Below the pieces are notes generated by a model. The model did not search any database and was not told the origin of the DNA. It was given only the letters and a program-made list of their open reading frames with translations. A program made the translations under genes and the position numbers. This document shows, piece by piece, positions 43,254-52,369 of a DNA stretch of 64,000 bases. This DNA comes from Phycisphaerae bacterium (lineage in GTDB: Bacteria; Planctomycetota; Phycisphaerae; Phycisphaerales; Phycisphaeraceae), in assembly GCA_030425705.1 (NCBI GenBank), contig JAUHZU010000012.1, positions 62,001 to 126,000 of the forward strand. Direction: 5' to 3'. How positions within the stretch are numbered: the first letter of the stretch is position 1; the number at the start of each line of letters is the position of its first letter.

Positions 43254-43576
43254 CTCGGTTCCTTGGGTTAGTCGGGGTCACGGGAAGGACGCATGGCCGT
43301 GAAGCACGTTTCGCGGCGTCGGCCACGCCGTCGCCATCATATAGCGTCCCGAGCCGCAGGCGGGTTCATCGTTGATCGCCCGCAGCACGTGTCGCACCCA
43401 GGCAACATCCAGTCTGCACCCTGTTGTGCCCAAACATCATCATGCGTAATCGATCCGTCGCCACATCCCATCAAACTTTACTTAAACTCTTTTCACATAA
43501 ACACTAACGAAAAGCGTTGGTCATGTGATCGGGTGGCACCGTGGTTGCCATCTCCATAGCGTCACGCATGAGCCGC

Positions 43577-43742
43577 CCCCCACGCCGGGCCGAAAGGCCC
43601 GGCCGCCACGAGACCCGGCCAGGGCAGGGGGCAACACGGCTCACCACGACCACCGGCCGACCCGCGCCAGAGGGAGGAGCGCGGGTCGGCCAGGGAGGGA
43701 ACGCCCCTGATCGAGTGCGGCCCGGCAGAGCAATCTGCCGGG
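43577..43742. other. GC-rich multi-hairpin region in an 812-bp spacer
   Basis: The spacer 43254-44065 has no convincing gene. Within it lie three perfect hairpins: GCCGGGCC with loop GAAA (43584-43603), a 13-bp stem GGCCGACCCGCGC with an 11-nt loop (43655-43691) and CCCGGCAGA with loop GCAA (43721-43742). The GNRA tetraloops are on the plus strand, but the clearest promoter (43932-43960) points leftward on the minus strand. Both flanks are AT-rich. I recognise no known RNA family; RNase P, tmRNA and SRP RNA signatures are absent. Confidence 0.45.
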
Positions 43743-43931
43743 TCGTGCTGCGCGCCGACCCACCCGGCACGCGGCGGGGCTGGCCCGGGGCGGGCGGCCA
43801 CCGGTCCCGGGGCCCGCAGGGGGTGAGCCCCGACACCGCGACCGAAAACCCCGCCCCACTTGGCCAACCCGCCCCGTGCCCGGCAGCGACGCCGGCCCCG
43901 GCCCCCATAAGCCGCCTCATCACGACGGCCT

Positions 43932-43960
43932 ATCATAAATAACTCTACATTGCAGATCAA
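43932..43960 (-). promoter_or_regulatory. promoter reading into the hairpin region
   Basis: On the minus strand: TTGATC, 17-bp spacer, TATGAT. It would start transcription near 43925 toward the GC-rich hairpins. Confidence 0.5.
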
Positions 43961-44065
43961 TATATTTCTCTGCAAATCAGAGAAAAAACAGGGCGCTTGA
44001 CGGGCGGCCGATGTTATGTATGCTTATACTTACTTTATTGCCCGCCGTCACCCGCCGAGCCACGC

Positions 44066-44821
44066 ATGCCACCCGAAACCCATCCCGACACCTTGGCAAA
44101 CCACCAGGACGACCCCGCCGATCGTCGCATACGTACCCTGCTCGCGCTGCTGCTGCTCGTGCCCGCGCCGACCCTCGGCATCCTCGCCGCACTCTGGGTG
44201 CCCGGCCTCGCCGAGACAGCCCCGGGGAAAACGATCTTCACCCTCGCGAAGACGCACCTGTTCCTGTTCCCCATCGTGTGGACACTCTGGGTCGACCGGC
44301 GTCGGCTCTCGGTCCCCCGGCCGACGTGGCGCGGGATGGGCTGGGCGGTCGGCACGGGCGTGGCGATCTTCGCGGTGATCGCGGCGGTGTACTACGGCTA
44401 CGCGGAGGGGCAGATCGACAAGGCCGACATGGCCGAGCGGATGCAGGACGCCGGGCTCGACCAGCCGTGGAAGCTGCTCGCCGGCGCGGTCTACTGGTGC
44501 ACTATCAACTCGCTGCTGGAGGAGTACGTCTGGCGGTGGTTTGTCTTCGCCAAGTGCAAGGCCCTGACGCCCGGGCGGACCGTGGTGCCGATCCTCCTGT
44601 CTGCGTTGTTCTTTACGGCCCACCACCTGCTCGCGATGCTCGCGTACCTGCCGAGCCAGCCGCACCTGGCGATCCTCGCGTCGCTGGGCGTCTTCATCGG
44701 CGGCGCGACCTGGTCCTGGCTGTACCTCAAGTCCCGGAACATCTACGCGGCCTACGTCAGCCACGTCTTCGCGGACATCATCATCTTCTACATCGCATAC
44801 CAGATCGCGTTTGGGGGGTGA
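44066..44821 (+). CDS. CPBP family intramembrane metalloprotease
   Basis: A 251-residue membrane protein with about seven helices. The CPBP (Abi/CAAX-like) motifs are present: SLLEEYVWRWFVF (EExxxR), FTAHHLL (FxxxH-like) and the final SHVFADI His. Family members cleave prenylated proteins or peptides inside membranes; bacterial roles range from bacteriocin immunity to unknown. Near-consensus TTGACG and TATGCT lie about 45-70 bp upstream. Overlapping palindromes near 43950-43985 could be regulatory. Confidence 0.85.
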   Translation: MPPETHPDTLANHQDDPADRRIRTLLALLLLVPAPTLGILAALWVPGLAETAPGKTIFTLAKTHLFLFPIVWTLWVDRRRLSVPRPTWRGMGWAVGTGVAIFAVIAAVYYGYAEGQIDKADMAERMQDAGLDQPWKLLAGAVYWCTINSLLEEYVWRWFVFAKCKALTPGRTVVPILLSALFFTAHHLLAMLAYLPSQPHLAILASLGVFIGGATWSWLYLKSRNIYAAYVSHVFADIIIFYIAYQIAFGG

Positions 44822-44881
44822 TGAACTCACGAAGAGGCGCGGAGGGGGAAAGAAGAAAGCCAAGAACTCAAGGAGACAGCC

Positions 44882-45298
44882 GTGAAGAAGAAACTGACGA
44901 TCGTCGCACTTGTCGCAACTTTCTCTCTTATCGCTGCGCTCGTGGGGGCCGTGTGGGTCAAGACCCGGCCGGCAAAAAGCTACGCCGACATGGACGCGTT
45001 CTCCACAGCATGGAAGGCGTGCCCCGAAGAAGACCGACACGAGATGCTCCACTGGCTGCTTGGGGAGGCACCGACGAGACACACGTCCTACGCTGCAGAA
45101 AACACAAAGCTCTACGGCCTCTCACGCGATGAGGTACTGCACTATCTGGGGACAAACAAGAGCACAAGTGGTAACACATACTTCATCGGATCGATCGAAA
45201 ACGACATCATCGGCAACCTGATCGTTCCAAAACGCGATCATTTGAGCCTGAGGTATGACGACGATGGGGTCATTGAGAGCATAAAGACGATTTCGTAA
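44882..45298 (+). CDS. small membrane-anchored protein, BamE/SmpA-like core
   Basis: A 138-residue protein with one N-terminal helix (LTIVALVATFSLIAALVGAVW) and a soluble domain ending LSRDEVLHYLGTN, then YFIG and LSLRYDDDGVIESIK. The pattern resembles the BamE/SmpA fold of outer-membrane assembly lipoproteins, but it lacks a lipobox. It starts at GTG with AGGAG about 6 nt upstream. Its GC content is visibly lower than that of its neighbours. Confidence 0.65.
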   Translation: MKKKLTIVALVATFSLIAALVGAVWVKTRPAKSYADMDAFSTAWKACPEEDRHEMLHWLLGEAPTRHTSYAAENTKLYGLSRDEVLHYLGTNKSTSGNTYFIGSIENDIIGNLIVPKRDHLSLRYDDDGVIESIKTIS

Positions 45299-45361
45299 AT
45301 CGACATCTAGGATTCCCCACACTCCGCGCCCCTGCGCGAGATCATCCGCTAGACTCCGAAC

Positions 45362-45709
45362 ATGCACGACACCACCACACCCGTCGCCGAACTGAAGCAA
45401 CTGGTCGCCGACTTCGTCGCCGAGCGGGACTGGCAGCGGCACCACGTGCCCAAGCACCTGGCGATGTCGATCGCGATCGAGGCGGCGGAGCTGATGGAAC
45501 ACTTCCAGTGGGTGGATACCGAATCGCCGGAAGCGGTGATGGCCGACGCCGACCGAATGCAGCAGGTGCGCGAGGAACTCAGCGACGTGCTGGCGTACAC
45601 GCTCTCGCTGGCGAACGCGCTCAAGATCGACGTCAGCTCGGCGTTCGCGGAGAAGATGCGCAAGAACGCGGGCAAGTACCCGCCGGACGAGGCGAAGCGG
45701 TGGGACTGA
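45362..45709 (+). CDS. MazG-like nucleotide pyrophosphohydrolase (dCTPase 1-like)
   Basis: A 115-residue all-alpha NTP pyrophosphatase. The metal ligands are in IEAAELMEHFQW and EELSDVLAYTL (ExxE and ExxD), and it ends KMRKNAGKYP, matching the RS21-C6/dCTPP1 group that hydrolyses dCTP and modified dCTP. It probably cleans the nucleotide pool. TAGACT ends 6 nt before the ATG, consistent with a leaderless mRNA. Confidence 0.88.
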   Translation: MHDTTTPVAELKQLVADFVAERDWQRHHVPKHLAMSIAIEAAELMEHFQWVDTESPEAVMADADRMQQVREELSDVLAYTLSLANALKIDVSSAFAEKMRKNAGKYPPDEAKRWD

Positions 45710-45792
45710 CATTTAGCGCGCGACGCGCAGCGTCCGGCACCGCACACCCTGACCCGCCACCGCGCCGGGCGCTTCGCGTCGCACGCTGAACA

Positions 45793-47154
45793 TTAGTCGT
45801 GTCGCAGCGCGACGATCGGGTCCTGTTTCGCGGCCTTGATCGCGGGGTACACGCCGAACAGGACGCCCACCGCCGCGGCGAAGCAGAAGCCAACGACCAT
45901 CGGCATGGGCATGAGGATCGGCGCGTCGTTGCCCATGAAGAAACGCCGGAGCCCGTCGAGCTGCCCCCAGGAAGCGCCGTTCTCCGTGGTGGCCAGCCCG
46001 ATGAGGGCGCTGTGGGTCAGGCACCAAGCCGACGCGACCACCAGCCCGATCACCCCGCCGACACCCGCGAGCACGGTCGTCTCGACCAGGAACTGCGCGA
46101 CGATGTGCAGCCGGGTCGCGCCCAGCGCCCGGCGGATACCGATCTCGCGCGTCCGCTCGGTGACCGACGCGAGCATGATGTTCATGATGCCGATCCCGCC
46201 GACCAGCAGCGACAGCGCCCCGATCACCACCATCAGCCGGTTGTTGCGGTTCTCCGTCTCTTCCTGCTGCTGGATGAGTTCCAGCGGCACGGTCACCTGC
46301 ACGTCCTGCTTGTCGTCGTGGCCGGCCTCGATCACCCGGCGGACCTGCGCGGCCACGGGCTTCACCAGCTCCGTGTCCTCCACGCGGATGATGAGCTCCG
46401 ACAGCTCCACGTCCTCGGCCGTCGTCCCCCCCGGCAGCATCCGCAGGTCGCCGAACCGGCCCTCGGCGGTGTCCAGCGGGATGAAGATATCGAAGTTGAT
46501 GTCCCGCCCCGCGGTCACGCCGATCGGCTCGAGGATCCCGACCACGGTAAACGGCTGGCCGTCGATGCTGAAGGTGTTGCCCAGCGGGTCGTCGAGCAGG
46601 AACAGGTGGCTCGCGGCGTCGGCGCCGATGACCGCGGTGAAGCGGCCCTCGTCAGCGGTGTCCAGCGTCCGCCCGCGCGCGAGCTTCATCGGCAGGGTCT
46701 GGAACAGGTCCGGCGTCGTGCCGTACACCCGCGCGGCCTGGATCGTCACCGCCCCGCGGTAGATGAACGACCCGACCTGCTTGAGCGGGACCATCCGCTG
46801 GATCGGGCCGACGCTGGGCTGGTCGAGTCGGCGGAGGTCCAGCCGAGAGATGCCGTAGGAGCTGACGGTCACCTGCACCGCGTCATCGCCGCCGCCACCA
46901 CCGCCGCCGCCGGCATTGTCTTGGGGCGGGGGCGCATCCGACTCGGGCGGCTTGACCGACTTGAGCAGGATGTTGTTCGCGCCCAGCTCGCGGATGCCGG
47001 CCAACGCGGCACGTTTCGAGCCCTCGCCATACGCGGCGATCGCGACAACCGCGCCGACGCCGATGATGATGCCCAGCGCCGTCAGCAGCGACCGCAGCTT
47101 GTGCAGCATCAGGTTCGCGAGGCCAAGCCGGAGGGTTTCGAGGAGGAAGGTCAT
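45793..47154 (-). CDS. MacB-like ABC transporter permease
   Basis: A 453-residue permease: first helix about 18-42 (LRSLLTALGIIIGVGAVVAI), a periplasmic MacB-like domain (about 45-320) and three C-terminal helices with SVTERTREIGIRRALGA, the family's coupling loop. A tract of eight glycines lies at about 83-90. No ATPase gene is adjacent; it must use a subunit encoded elsewhere. Such permeases export peptides, antibiotics or lipoproteins by mechanotransmission. The 84-bp spacer to the MazG-like gene contains inverted GC-rich repeats that may end both transcripts. Confidence 0.87.
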   Translation of the reverse strand: MTFLLETLRLGLANLMLHKLRSLLTALGIIIGVGAVVAIAAYGEGSKRAALAGIRELGANNILLKSVKPPESDAPPPQDNAGGGGGGGGDDAVQVTVSSYGISRLDLRRLDQPSVGPIQRMVPLKQVGSFIYRGAVTIQAARVYGTTPDLFQTLPMKLARGRTLDTADEGRFTAVIGADAASHLFLLDDPLGNTFSIDGQPFTVVGILEPIGVTAGRDINFDIFIPLDTAEGRFGDLRMLPGGTTAEDVELSELIIRVEDTELVKPVAAQVRRVIEAGHDDKQDVQVTVPLELIQQQEETENRNNRLMVVIGALSLLVGGIGIMNIMLASVTERTREIGIRRALGATRLHIVAQFLVETTVLAGVGGVIGLVVASAWCLTHSALIGLATTENGASWGQLDGLRRFFMGNDAPILMPMPMVVGFCFAAAVGVLFGVYPAIKAAKQDPIVALRHD

Positions 47155-47354
47155 GGGAGCGTGTGACAGAATCAGGGTCCAGGGTCGGAATCATACCCCT
47201 CTCGGCGGCCGTCGTCGCCAGCCGCAGCGCCATGATGCAAGGCCTGCAGGATGGACTCACGGGACTGCGTATCGATACAGACGATAGGTGAAGGTTTCAC
47301 ATCCGGAATCGATGCGCACCAGCCCCGGCCCCGCCGGTCCCTTACCATACGCCC

Positions 47355-47639
47355 ATGGCCGAGATCGAGGTCGGCGAAGAGACGGAATCGACACACCACT
47401 GGGCCTATACCGTGCGCGTGTTCGACGCGGGGCGGGCGTACCCATACGTGGTGACGCTGTCGTTCCAGGACTACGACCTGTGGTCGCGCGGCCGGGTCGC
47501 GCCCAGCCAGGTCGTCGAGGCGTGCTTCCGCTACCTGCTCGCGCGCGAGTCGGCGGAGGAGCTCATGCCCAAGTTCGATTGCTCGGTGATCCGCCGGTTC
47601 TTCCCCGAGGTCGACGCGGAGCTGCCGGGGCTGCTCTGA
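47355..47639 (+). CDS. conserved small protein of unknown function
   Basis: A 94-residue soluble protein with no recognised motif. It is Glu/Asp-rich at both ends and has a central TLSFQDYDLWSRG. Codon usage matches the genome. TACCAT ends 6 nt before the ATG with no Shine-Dalgarno. It converges on the next gene with 11 bp between. Confidence 0.65.
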   Translation: MAEIEVGEETESTHHWAYTVRVFDAGRAYPYVVTLSFQDYDLWSRGRVAPSQVVEACFRYLLARESAEELMPKFDCSVIRRFFPEVDAELPGLL

Positions 47640-47650
47640 GACAGCCGGGT

Positions 47651-48064
47651 TCAGGCCGTGACATCGAGGCGGTGGAAGAGCGGCGCACGGTGCGCGTAGG
47701 CCCGCGGGCCGTAGGTCGGCGACAAAGGCAGTCCCGTCGGTGAGCAGGCGGGTGCGTCGGCCCGGTGGATCAGGTCGACGACGTCGCCCTCGGGTTGTGT
47801 GTCGGCGTCCTCTTCGTGGTGTTGAGACTCGCCGTCGCCCTGGCCGTAGAGGTTCTCGTAACCGGGCGCCTGCTGGTCGGGCATGTCTTCGTCCGAGTCA
47901 CGGGTCGCGCCGGCGCCGTGGAGCTGCGCGATGGTGACGCGGTCGGTGTGGCGGGCGTTGTCGGCGCGCTGGGCCGCTTCACCATCGCGCTGGTTGGCGC
48001 TCTGGCGTGCGGTCTGCGTGGTGTTGGCGACACCCGCGGCGATTCCGGTCCCGATGACGCTCAT
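47651..48064 (-). CDS. small hydrophilic protein of unknown function
   Basis: A 137-residue protein. The first 60 residues are Ala/Gln/Arg-rich and probably helical (TTQTARQSANQRDGEAAQ), the middle is acidic, and the end is Pro/Tyr-rich. No domain is recognised. GGGGAA lies about 6 nt before the ATG. A 12-bp palindrome (48160-48171) and repeated GATAACT motifs lie upstream, downstream of the nusG terminator. Confidence 0.6.
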   Translation of the reverse strand: MSVIGTGIAAGVANTTQTARQSANQRDGEAAQRADNARHTDRVTIAQLHGAGATRDSDEDMPDQQAPGYENLYGQGDGESQHHEEDADTQPEGDVVDLIHRADAPACSPTGLPLSPTYGPRAYAHRAPLFHRLDVTA

Positions 48065-48194
48065 GGCGGTTCCCCGGCCGGCGGATCAGGGCCGGCCCTA
48101 GTGGGCACTATCGACCAATCGCCACCCCCGCTTGAAGCCCTGCCGATAACTGAACCGCGATCAGTACTGATAACTCACGTAATTTTCTGTGCTT

Positions 48195-48226
48195 GTAAAA
48201 AAACACCGGCCCGCGGTCGCGGGCCG
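48195..48226 (-). terminator. Rho-independent terminator of the nusG operon
   Basis: On the minus strand: stem CCGGCCCGCG, a 2-nt loop, stem CGCGGGCCGG, TG, then seven T. It lies 61 bp after the nusG stop and marks the end of the tuf-secE-nusG block. Confidence 0.85.
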
Positions 48227-48287
48227 GCGATGGTGGTCGCTACGGGTTGTGGTCGCTGAGCGGTCAAGCGCCGCGGCGAAAGAGCGT

Positions 48288-48962
48288 CTACTCCTCGGCA
48301 CGGCTGATGAGCCAATACTCCAACTCGACGGGCGTGGCCCGGCCGAAGATCGTGACGATAACGCGGACCTTGCCCTGGTCGGGGAGGGTCTCGTCGACGG
48401 TGCCTTCCATGTTCTCGAACGGCCCGCCGGTGATCTTGACGTGGTCGCCGACCTGGAACTCCATCTTGACCTCGGGCTGCTCTTCGGGCGGCTTCGAGGA
48501 CTCGATCATCTTCTCGACCTCGGGCAGGGTCATCGGCGAGGGCCGGCCGGCCGTGCCGATGAAGTCGCCTACGCCGGTCGTCTCCTTGATAAGGAAGAAG
48601 ATGTCCTGGGGGATCCGGCCATCGTCTTCAAGCTTCATCTCGACGAAGACGTAGCCGGGGTACAGCTTGGTCTCGACGATCTTCTGCTTGCCGGACTTGA
48701 TGACCTTCTCTTTCTCGGTCGGCACGAGGATGCGGTTGACCAGGTGCGGCTTGTTGGGGTCCTCGCCGTCGTAGCCCTCGATCTTGACTTTACGCAGGAG
48801 GGTGCGGCGGACCGAGTCTTCTTTGTTGGAGGCGACGCGGAGGACGAACCAGTCCATGCCGGGCGTGACCAGCGGCTCTTCCTCGGGCGGCGCATCGACC
48901 GCCGCGGCGGGGGCCTCGGGCAGGGTCGAGTCGGTTTCGTCGTGGAGTTCTTCAGACATCAT
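48288..48962 (-). CDS. nusG: transcription termination/antitermination factor NusG
   Basis: A 224-residue NusG. After an acidic N-terminal extension (about 40 residues) the NGN domain begins WFVLRVASNKEDSVR, followed by LYPGYVFVEMKL and VGDFIGTAGRPSPMT, and a KOW domain (FQVGDHVKITGGPFENMEG). NusG binds RNA polymerase and couples it to Rho or the ribosome. It follows secE and is the last gene before a strong terminator; rplK, its usual neighbour, is not here. Confidence 0.95.
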   Translation of the reverse strand: MMSEELHDETDSTLPEAPAAAVDAPPEEEPLVTPGMDWFVLRVASNKEDSVRRTLLRKVKIEGYDGEDPNKPHLVNRILVPTEKEKVIKSGKQKIVETKLYPGYVFVEMKLEDDGRIPQDIFFLIKETTGVGDFIGTAGRPSPMTLPEVEKMIESSKPPEEQPEVKMEFQVGDHVKITGGPFENMEGTVDETLPDQGKVRVIVTIFGRATPVELEYWLISRAEE

Positions 48963-49044
48963 GGGTTTCTTTCGGCCCGGTCCGGCGCGGCGTCGGGCGG
49001 TCGCGATGCAGGGTTTTGCTGTGAATGCGTGGCGTGGTTTTGGA

Positions 49045-49455
49045 TCAGGTGTGGAGGATGTCGATCATCCGGAAGAACCACGCGAAGCCGAGGTCGAAGA
49101 GGAACAGCAGCCCCGCGATGAGCAGCGTGCCGGCGATCACGACCCAGGTCAGGCCGACGATGGCCTTCTTGCTGGGCCAGTTGACCTTCTTCATCTCGTT
49201 TTCGGTCGCGATCATGAAGTCGGCGTACTTGGGCTTGTTCAGGACGTACCACAAGACCGCGCCGGTGATGAGCAGCACGATGGCCGCGAAGCCGGCCTGG
49301 TAGTACAGCAGGTTCTCGGTGCCGATCCAGTCGAAGCGGGGCATCATCCGGCGGGCGAACCAGCCGATGCCCGCCAGCATGATCGTGCCCACGCCCACGG
49401 CGGTGAGCACGCGTGTCCAGTAGCCCTGGCCGGGTTTGTAAACGGAAAGTCCCAT
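49045..49455 (-). CDS. secE: preprotein translocase subunit SecE
   Basis: A 136-residue SecE with three membrane helices. The essential amphipathic segment reads ENEMKKVNWPSKKA, directly before the last helix (VGLTWVVIAGTLLIAGLLFL). Two extra N-terminal helices are present, as in enterobacterial SecE. It is part of the SecYEG channel. It lies between tRNA-Trp and nusG, the classical order. Confidence 0.93.
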   Translation of the reverse strand: MGLSVYKPGQGYWTRVLTAVGVGTIMLAGIGWFARRMMPRFDWIGTENLLYYQAGFAAIVLLITGAVLWYVLNKPKYADFMIATENEMKKVNWPSKKAIVGLTWVVIAGTLLIAGLLFLFDLGFAWFFRMIDILHT

Positions 49456-49543
49456 CGCGGTCTCGCTTGCTTCGGGGAGGGGCCGGATACCAGACGCTTC
49501 GTCGAAGCCGCCTCAGCGTCGGCACGGGCCGGATCATCTCGAA

Positions 49544-49616
49544 CACGGGCGGAGGGACTTGAACCCACGACCTGCGGATTTGGAATCCGCTGCTCTACCA
49601 ACTGAGCTACACCCGT
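49544..49616 (-). tRNA. tRNA-Trp (anticodon CCA)
   Basis: A 73-nt cloverleaf. The acceptor stem pairs ACGGGTG with CGCCCGT, the D arm has GCTC/GAGC, the anticodon stem GCGGA/TCCGC has loop TTCCAAA with anticodon CCA, and the T arm contains GGGTTCAAGTCCC. CCA is not encoded. Confidence 0.95.
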
Positions 49617-49767
49617 TCGGTTGTCGGCGGGCCGGGCACACGGCCGATCGCCGTGAAAATCGCCCGACCCCCTATTGACAAGCCCCCCGGGCCGGGGGGC
49701 TTGGCGAAGGCGTATTAGAGCGGGGAACCGTGCCGAAGTCAAGCGGAACCGGCCCCGCAGAGGGTGC

Positions 49768-49950
49768 TTACTTCCGCTTGATCTTGTGCAGCGTGTGCTT
49801 GCGGAGGCGGGGGCTGTACTTTTTGAAGCCCGCCTTGATCTTGTCGTCGATGCCGCCCTTGACGTTGACGGGCGTGCGGTAGTTCAGGTCACCGGTCTCG
49901 GTGCACTGGAGCCAGACGTACTCGACAGCATCTTTGGATTTCTTGGCCAT
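49768..49950 (-). CDS. rpmG: ribosomal protein bL33
   Basis: A 60-residue protein beginning MAKKSKDAVEYVWLQCTETG and ending KYSPRLRKHTLHKIKRK, typical of bL33. Only one Cys is kept, so it is of the zinc-free type. It sits between tuf and tRNA-Trp in the classical operon order. Confidence 0.93.
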   Translation of the reverse strand: MAKKSKDAVEYVWLQCTETGDLNYRTPVNVKGGIDDKIKAGFKKYSPRLRKHTLHKIKRK

Positions 49951-50067
49951 GGCGGGGTCTCGGGGGTCTTGTCCGCACCTTGTGTTGGCTCAGGCGCGGG
50001 GTACGCGTTAGGGGAAGACACGGGCGCCGGTTTCGCGGCACCCGTGCGGGGGTTCGAATCAGGGACC

Positions 50068-51270
50068 CTACTCGAGGATCTTGGTGACGATGCCGGCACC
50101 AACGGTGCGGCCGCCTTCACGGACGGCGAAGGACAGGCCTTCTTCCATCGCGATGGGCTTCTCGCCCAGGTCGATCTTCATCTGGACGTTGTCGCCGGGC
50201 ATGCACATCTCGGCCCCACCCATCAGCTCGATCCCGCCGGTCACGTCCGTGGTGCGGAAGTAGAACTGCGGCTTGTAACCATTGAAGAACGGGCTGTGGC
50301 GGCCGCCCTCTTCCTTGGTGAGGACGTAGACCTCGGCCTCGAACTTGCTGTGCGGGGTGATGGACTTGGGTGCCGCGAGGACCTGGCCGCGCTGGACATC
50401 CTTCTTCTCGATGCCGCGGAGGAGGCAGCCGACGTTGTCGCCGGCCTGGCCTTCGTCGAGGATTTTCTGGAACATTTCCACGCCGGTGACGGTCGTGTTC
50501 TGGGTCGGGCCCAGGCCGACGATCTCGACGGTGTCGCCGACCTTGACGATGCCGCGCTCGATACGGCCGGTGGCGACGGTGCCGCGGCCCTTGATCGAGA
50601 ACACGTCCTCGATCGACATCAGGAAGGGCTTGTCGACCTCACGGGCGGGCTCGGGGATCCAGGTGTCGATGGCGTCCATCAGCTCCTGGATGCACTTGGT
50701 GGCCTCGGCGTCTTCGGGGTTCTGCAGCGCGGGGAACGCGGCGCCCTTGATGATCGGGGTGTCGGCCTCGAACTCGTACTTCTCGAGCAACTCCTGGATC
50801 TCCAGCTCGACGAGCTCGAGCAGCTCGGGGTCGGCGATATCGCACTTGTTGAGGAAGACCACGAGCTTGGGCACGTTCACCTGCTTGGCGAGGAGGACGT
50901 GCTCGCGGGTCTGGGGCATCGGGCCCGAGTCGCCGGCGACCACGAGGATCGCGCCGTCCATCTGGGCGGCACCGGTGATCATGTTCTTGACGAAGTCCGC
51001 GTGGCCCGGGCAGTCGACGTGGGCGTAGTGGCGGGACTCGGTCTCGTACTCGACGTGCGAGGTGGCGATGGTGACGATCTTGGTGGCGTCACGGCGGCCG
51101 TCCGACTCGGACGCCTTGGCGACCTGGTCGTAGGCGACGGCCTTGCCCAGGCCCTTGGCGGCCTGCACGGTGGTGATGGCCGAGGTCAGGGTGGTTTTGC
51201 CGTGGTCGACGTGGCCGATGGTGCCGACGTTGACGTGGGGTTTGGTCCGGTTGAAGGTTTCTTTAGCCAT
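50068..51270 (-). CDS. tuf: elongation factor Tu
   Basis: A 400-residue EF-Tu: P-loop [16 protein letters not shown] (G3), FLNKCDIAD (G4, NKCD), KGAAF (G5), domain 2 [14 protein letters not shown], and the end [18 protein letters not shown]. Switch I lacks RGITI: the text [16 protein letters not shown] keeps the key Thr but changes the residues before it. This is possibly a lineage trait of planctomycetes. GGAGG lies about 10-14 nt before the ATG. It is transcribed after tRNA-Thr from the promoter at 51675-51703. Confidence 0.95.
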   Translation of the reverse strand: MAKETFNRTKPHVNVGTIGHVDHGKTTLTSAITTVQAAKGLGKAVAYDQVAKASESDGRRDATKIVTIATSHVEYETESRHYAHVDCPGHADFVKNMITGAAQMDGAILVVAGDSGPMPQTREHVLLAKQVNVPKLVVFLNKCDIADPELLELVELEIQELLEKYEFEADTPIIKGAAFPALQNPEDAEATKCIQELMDAIDTWIPEPAREVDKPFLMSIEDVFSIKGRGTVATGRIERGIVKVGDTVEIVGLGPTQNTTVTGVEMFQKILDEGQAGDNVGCLLRGIEKKDVQRGQVLAAPKSITPHSKFEAEVYVLTKEEGGRHSPFFNGYKPQFYFRTTDVTGGIELMGGAEMCMPGDNVQMKIDLGEKPIAMEEGLSFAVREGGRTVGAGIVTKILE

Positions 51271-51419
51271 GGTTCTGCAACCTCCGCGGGTGCGGTGCTT
51301 GGGGTGGTGGCCGGCCCGTTGACAAGCGGGGGCGGGCCAGAATCGTTCGGTCCCGTGTATGCGTTGTGGCCGACTCCGGCCGGGTGTTCCGCGTGAGGGT
51401 AACGCGGTCTGGTACAAAG

Positions 51420-51491
<72 letters not shown>

Positions 51492-51674
51492 ATCGCCGGT
51501 CATGCTGTCTGCCGACGGGGCACAAATCCGGGTTGTCTGCCGCCGGCGGACCGGCAACTCGGGCCACCGACTGACAAGGGGCGACGGATCGGCGACGGCC
51601 ACCCTATCCGCGCCCCATGCACATCGGCGACGGCGCTCTCTACCCCTCGGCTGGGCCGCTCGGGCAGAACGAAT

Positions 51675-51703
51675 ACAGTAGCACTCCCCACCACGCAAGT
51701 CAA
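51675..51703 (-). promoter_or_regulatory. promoter of the tRNA-Thr/tuf/secE/nusG block
   Basis: On the minus strand: TTGACT, 17-bp spacer, TACTGT. The start would be near 51668, leaving about 175 nt before tRNA-Thr. The remaining spacer to 51942 holds the divergent nfu-like promoter and nothing else I can name. Confidence 0.65.
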
Positions 51704-51866
51704 ACCTCCAGCCCGTGGTTTGCCCCACCCTCGCCGACCCCCACCCCCGGTCCGCCACAGGCAGACCCGACGCCCGGCTCCGGATCGCTCAAGGCCCTCA
51801 AGGACTGCGGGATCGCGGGTCGAGGAGCAATCGCCAGTTGAGCGGCCGGGTCCCTCACGGACTGCG

Positions 51867-51895
51867 TTGTTCCCGAGACAGACCCGGCCTATCAT
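51867..51895 (+). promoter_or_regulatory. promoter of the NifU-like gene
   Basis: TTGTTC, 17-bp spacer, TATCAT; the start near 51902 gives a leader of about 40 nt. Confidence 0.55.
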
Positions 51896-51941
51896 GCCTG
51901 CAGACCCCGGCGAGCACGCCTTCCCCTCCGTAAGCCGCTCC

Positions 51942-52199
51942 ATGAACACCTCCGACCCCCAAACCACCAGCGACCTCCACGACAAGGTCGCGGCCGTCAT
52001 CGAGCGGATCCGCCCGGCGGTGCAGGAAGACGGCGGGGACGTCGAACTGGTCGAGGTCACCGAGGCCCGGGTCGCCCGAATCCGGCTGCACGGGGCCTGC
52101 GTGGGCTGCCCATCCAGCTCGATCACTCTGCATATGGGCATCGAGCGGAATCTCATAGAGAAGGTGCCCGAGATCACGGGCGTCGAACAGGTCCCATAA
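51942..52199 (+). CDS. NifU C-terminal domain (Nfu-type) iron-sulfur scaffold
   Basis: An 85-residue protein consisting only of the Nfu domain: IERIRPAVQEDGGDVELVEV then GACVGCPSSSITLHMGIE, with the CxxC that binds a transferable Fe-S cluster between two subunits. It delivers clusters to target apoproteins. The start at 51942 is the first ATG fitting the domain; an in-frame ATG at 51894 overlaps the -10 box and is unlikely. Confidence 0.9.
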   Translation: MNTSDPQTTSDLHDKVAAVIERIRPAVQEDGGDVELVEVTEARVARIRLHGACVGCPSSSITLHMGIERNLIEKVPEITGVEQVP

Positions 52200-52369
52200 C
52201 CCCGCGCCGACCCGGACCCTCCCCGCGATTCGATCCCCGGCCGCCGCCGGGCCGAAAGTGAACACAGGCCGAGCCGACGGGATGGACCGTGATCCATGCC
52301 GCCTCTCGGCCGCGGTGTGTGCCCCGGTGGGGCCCTCGTGACACGCCGGCAACGCAAGGACCCGCCGCC

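Noticed and set aside
43504-43923. Long open frame on the minus strand (139 codons), and one on the plus strand over the same DNA
   Set aside because: Composition is dominated by Gly, Pro, Arg and Ala as expected of GC-rich noncoding DNA; no motif, no fitting Shine-Dalgarno, and perfect hairpins run through it.
43254-44065. RNase P RNA, tmRNA or SRP RNA in the long spacer
   Set aside because: The conserved cores (for example GGAAAGTCC of RNase P, the tRNA-like ends of tmRNA, the SRP apical loop) are absent on both strands.
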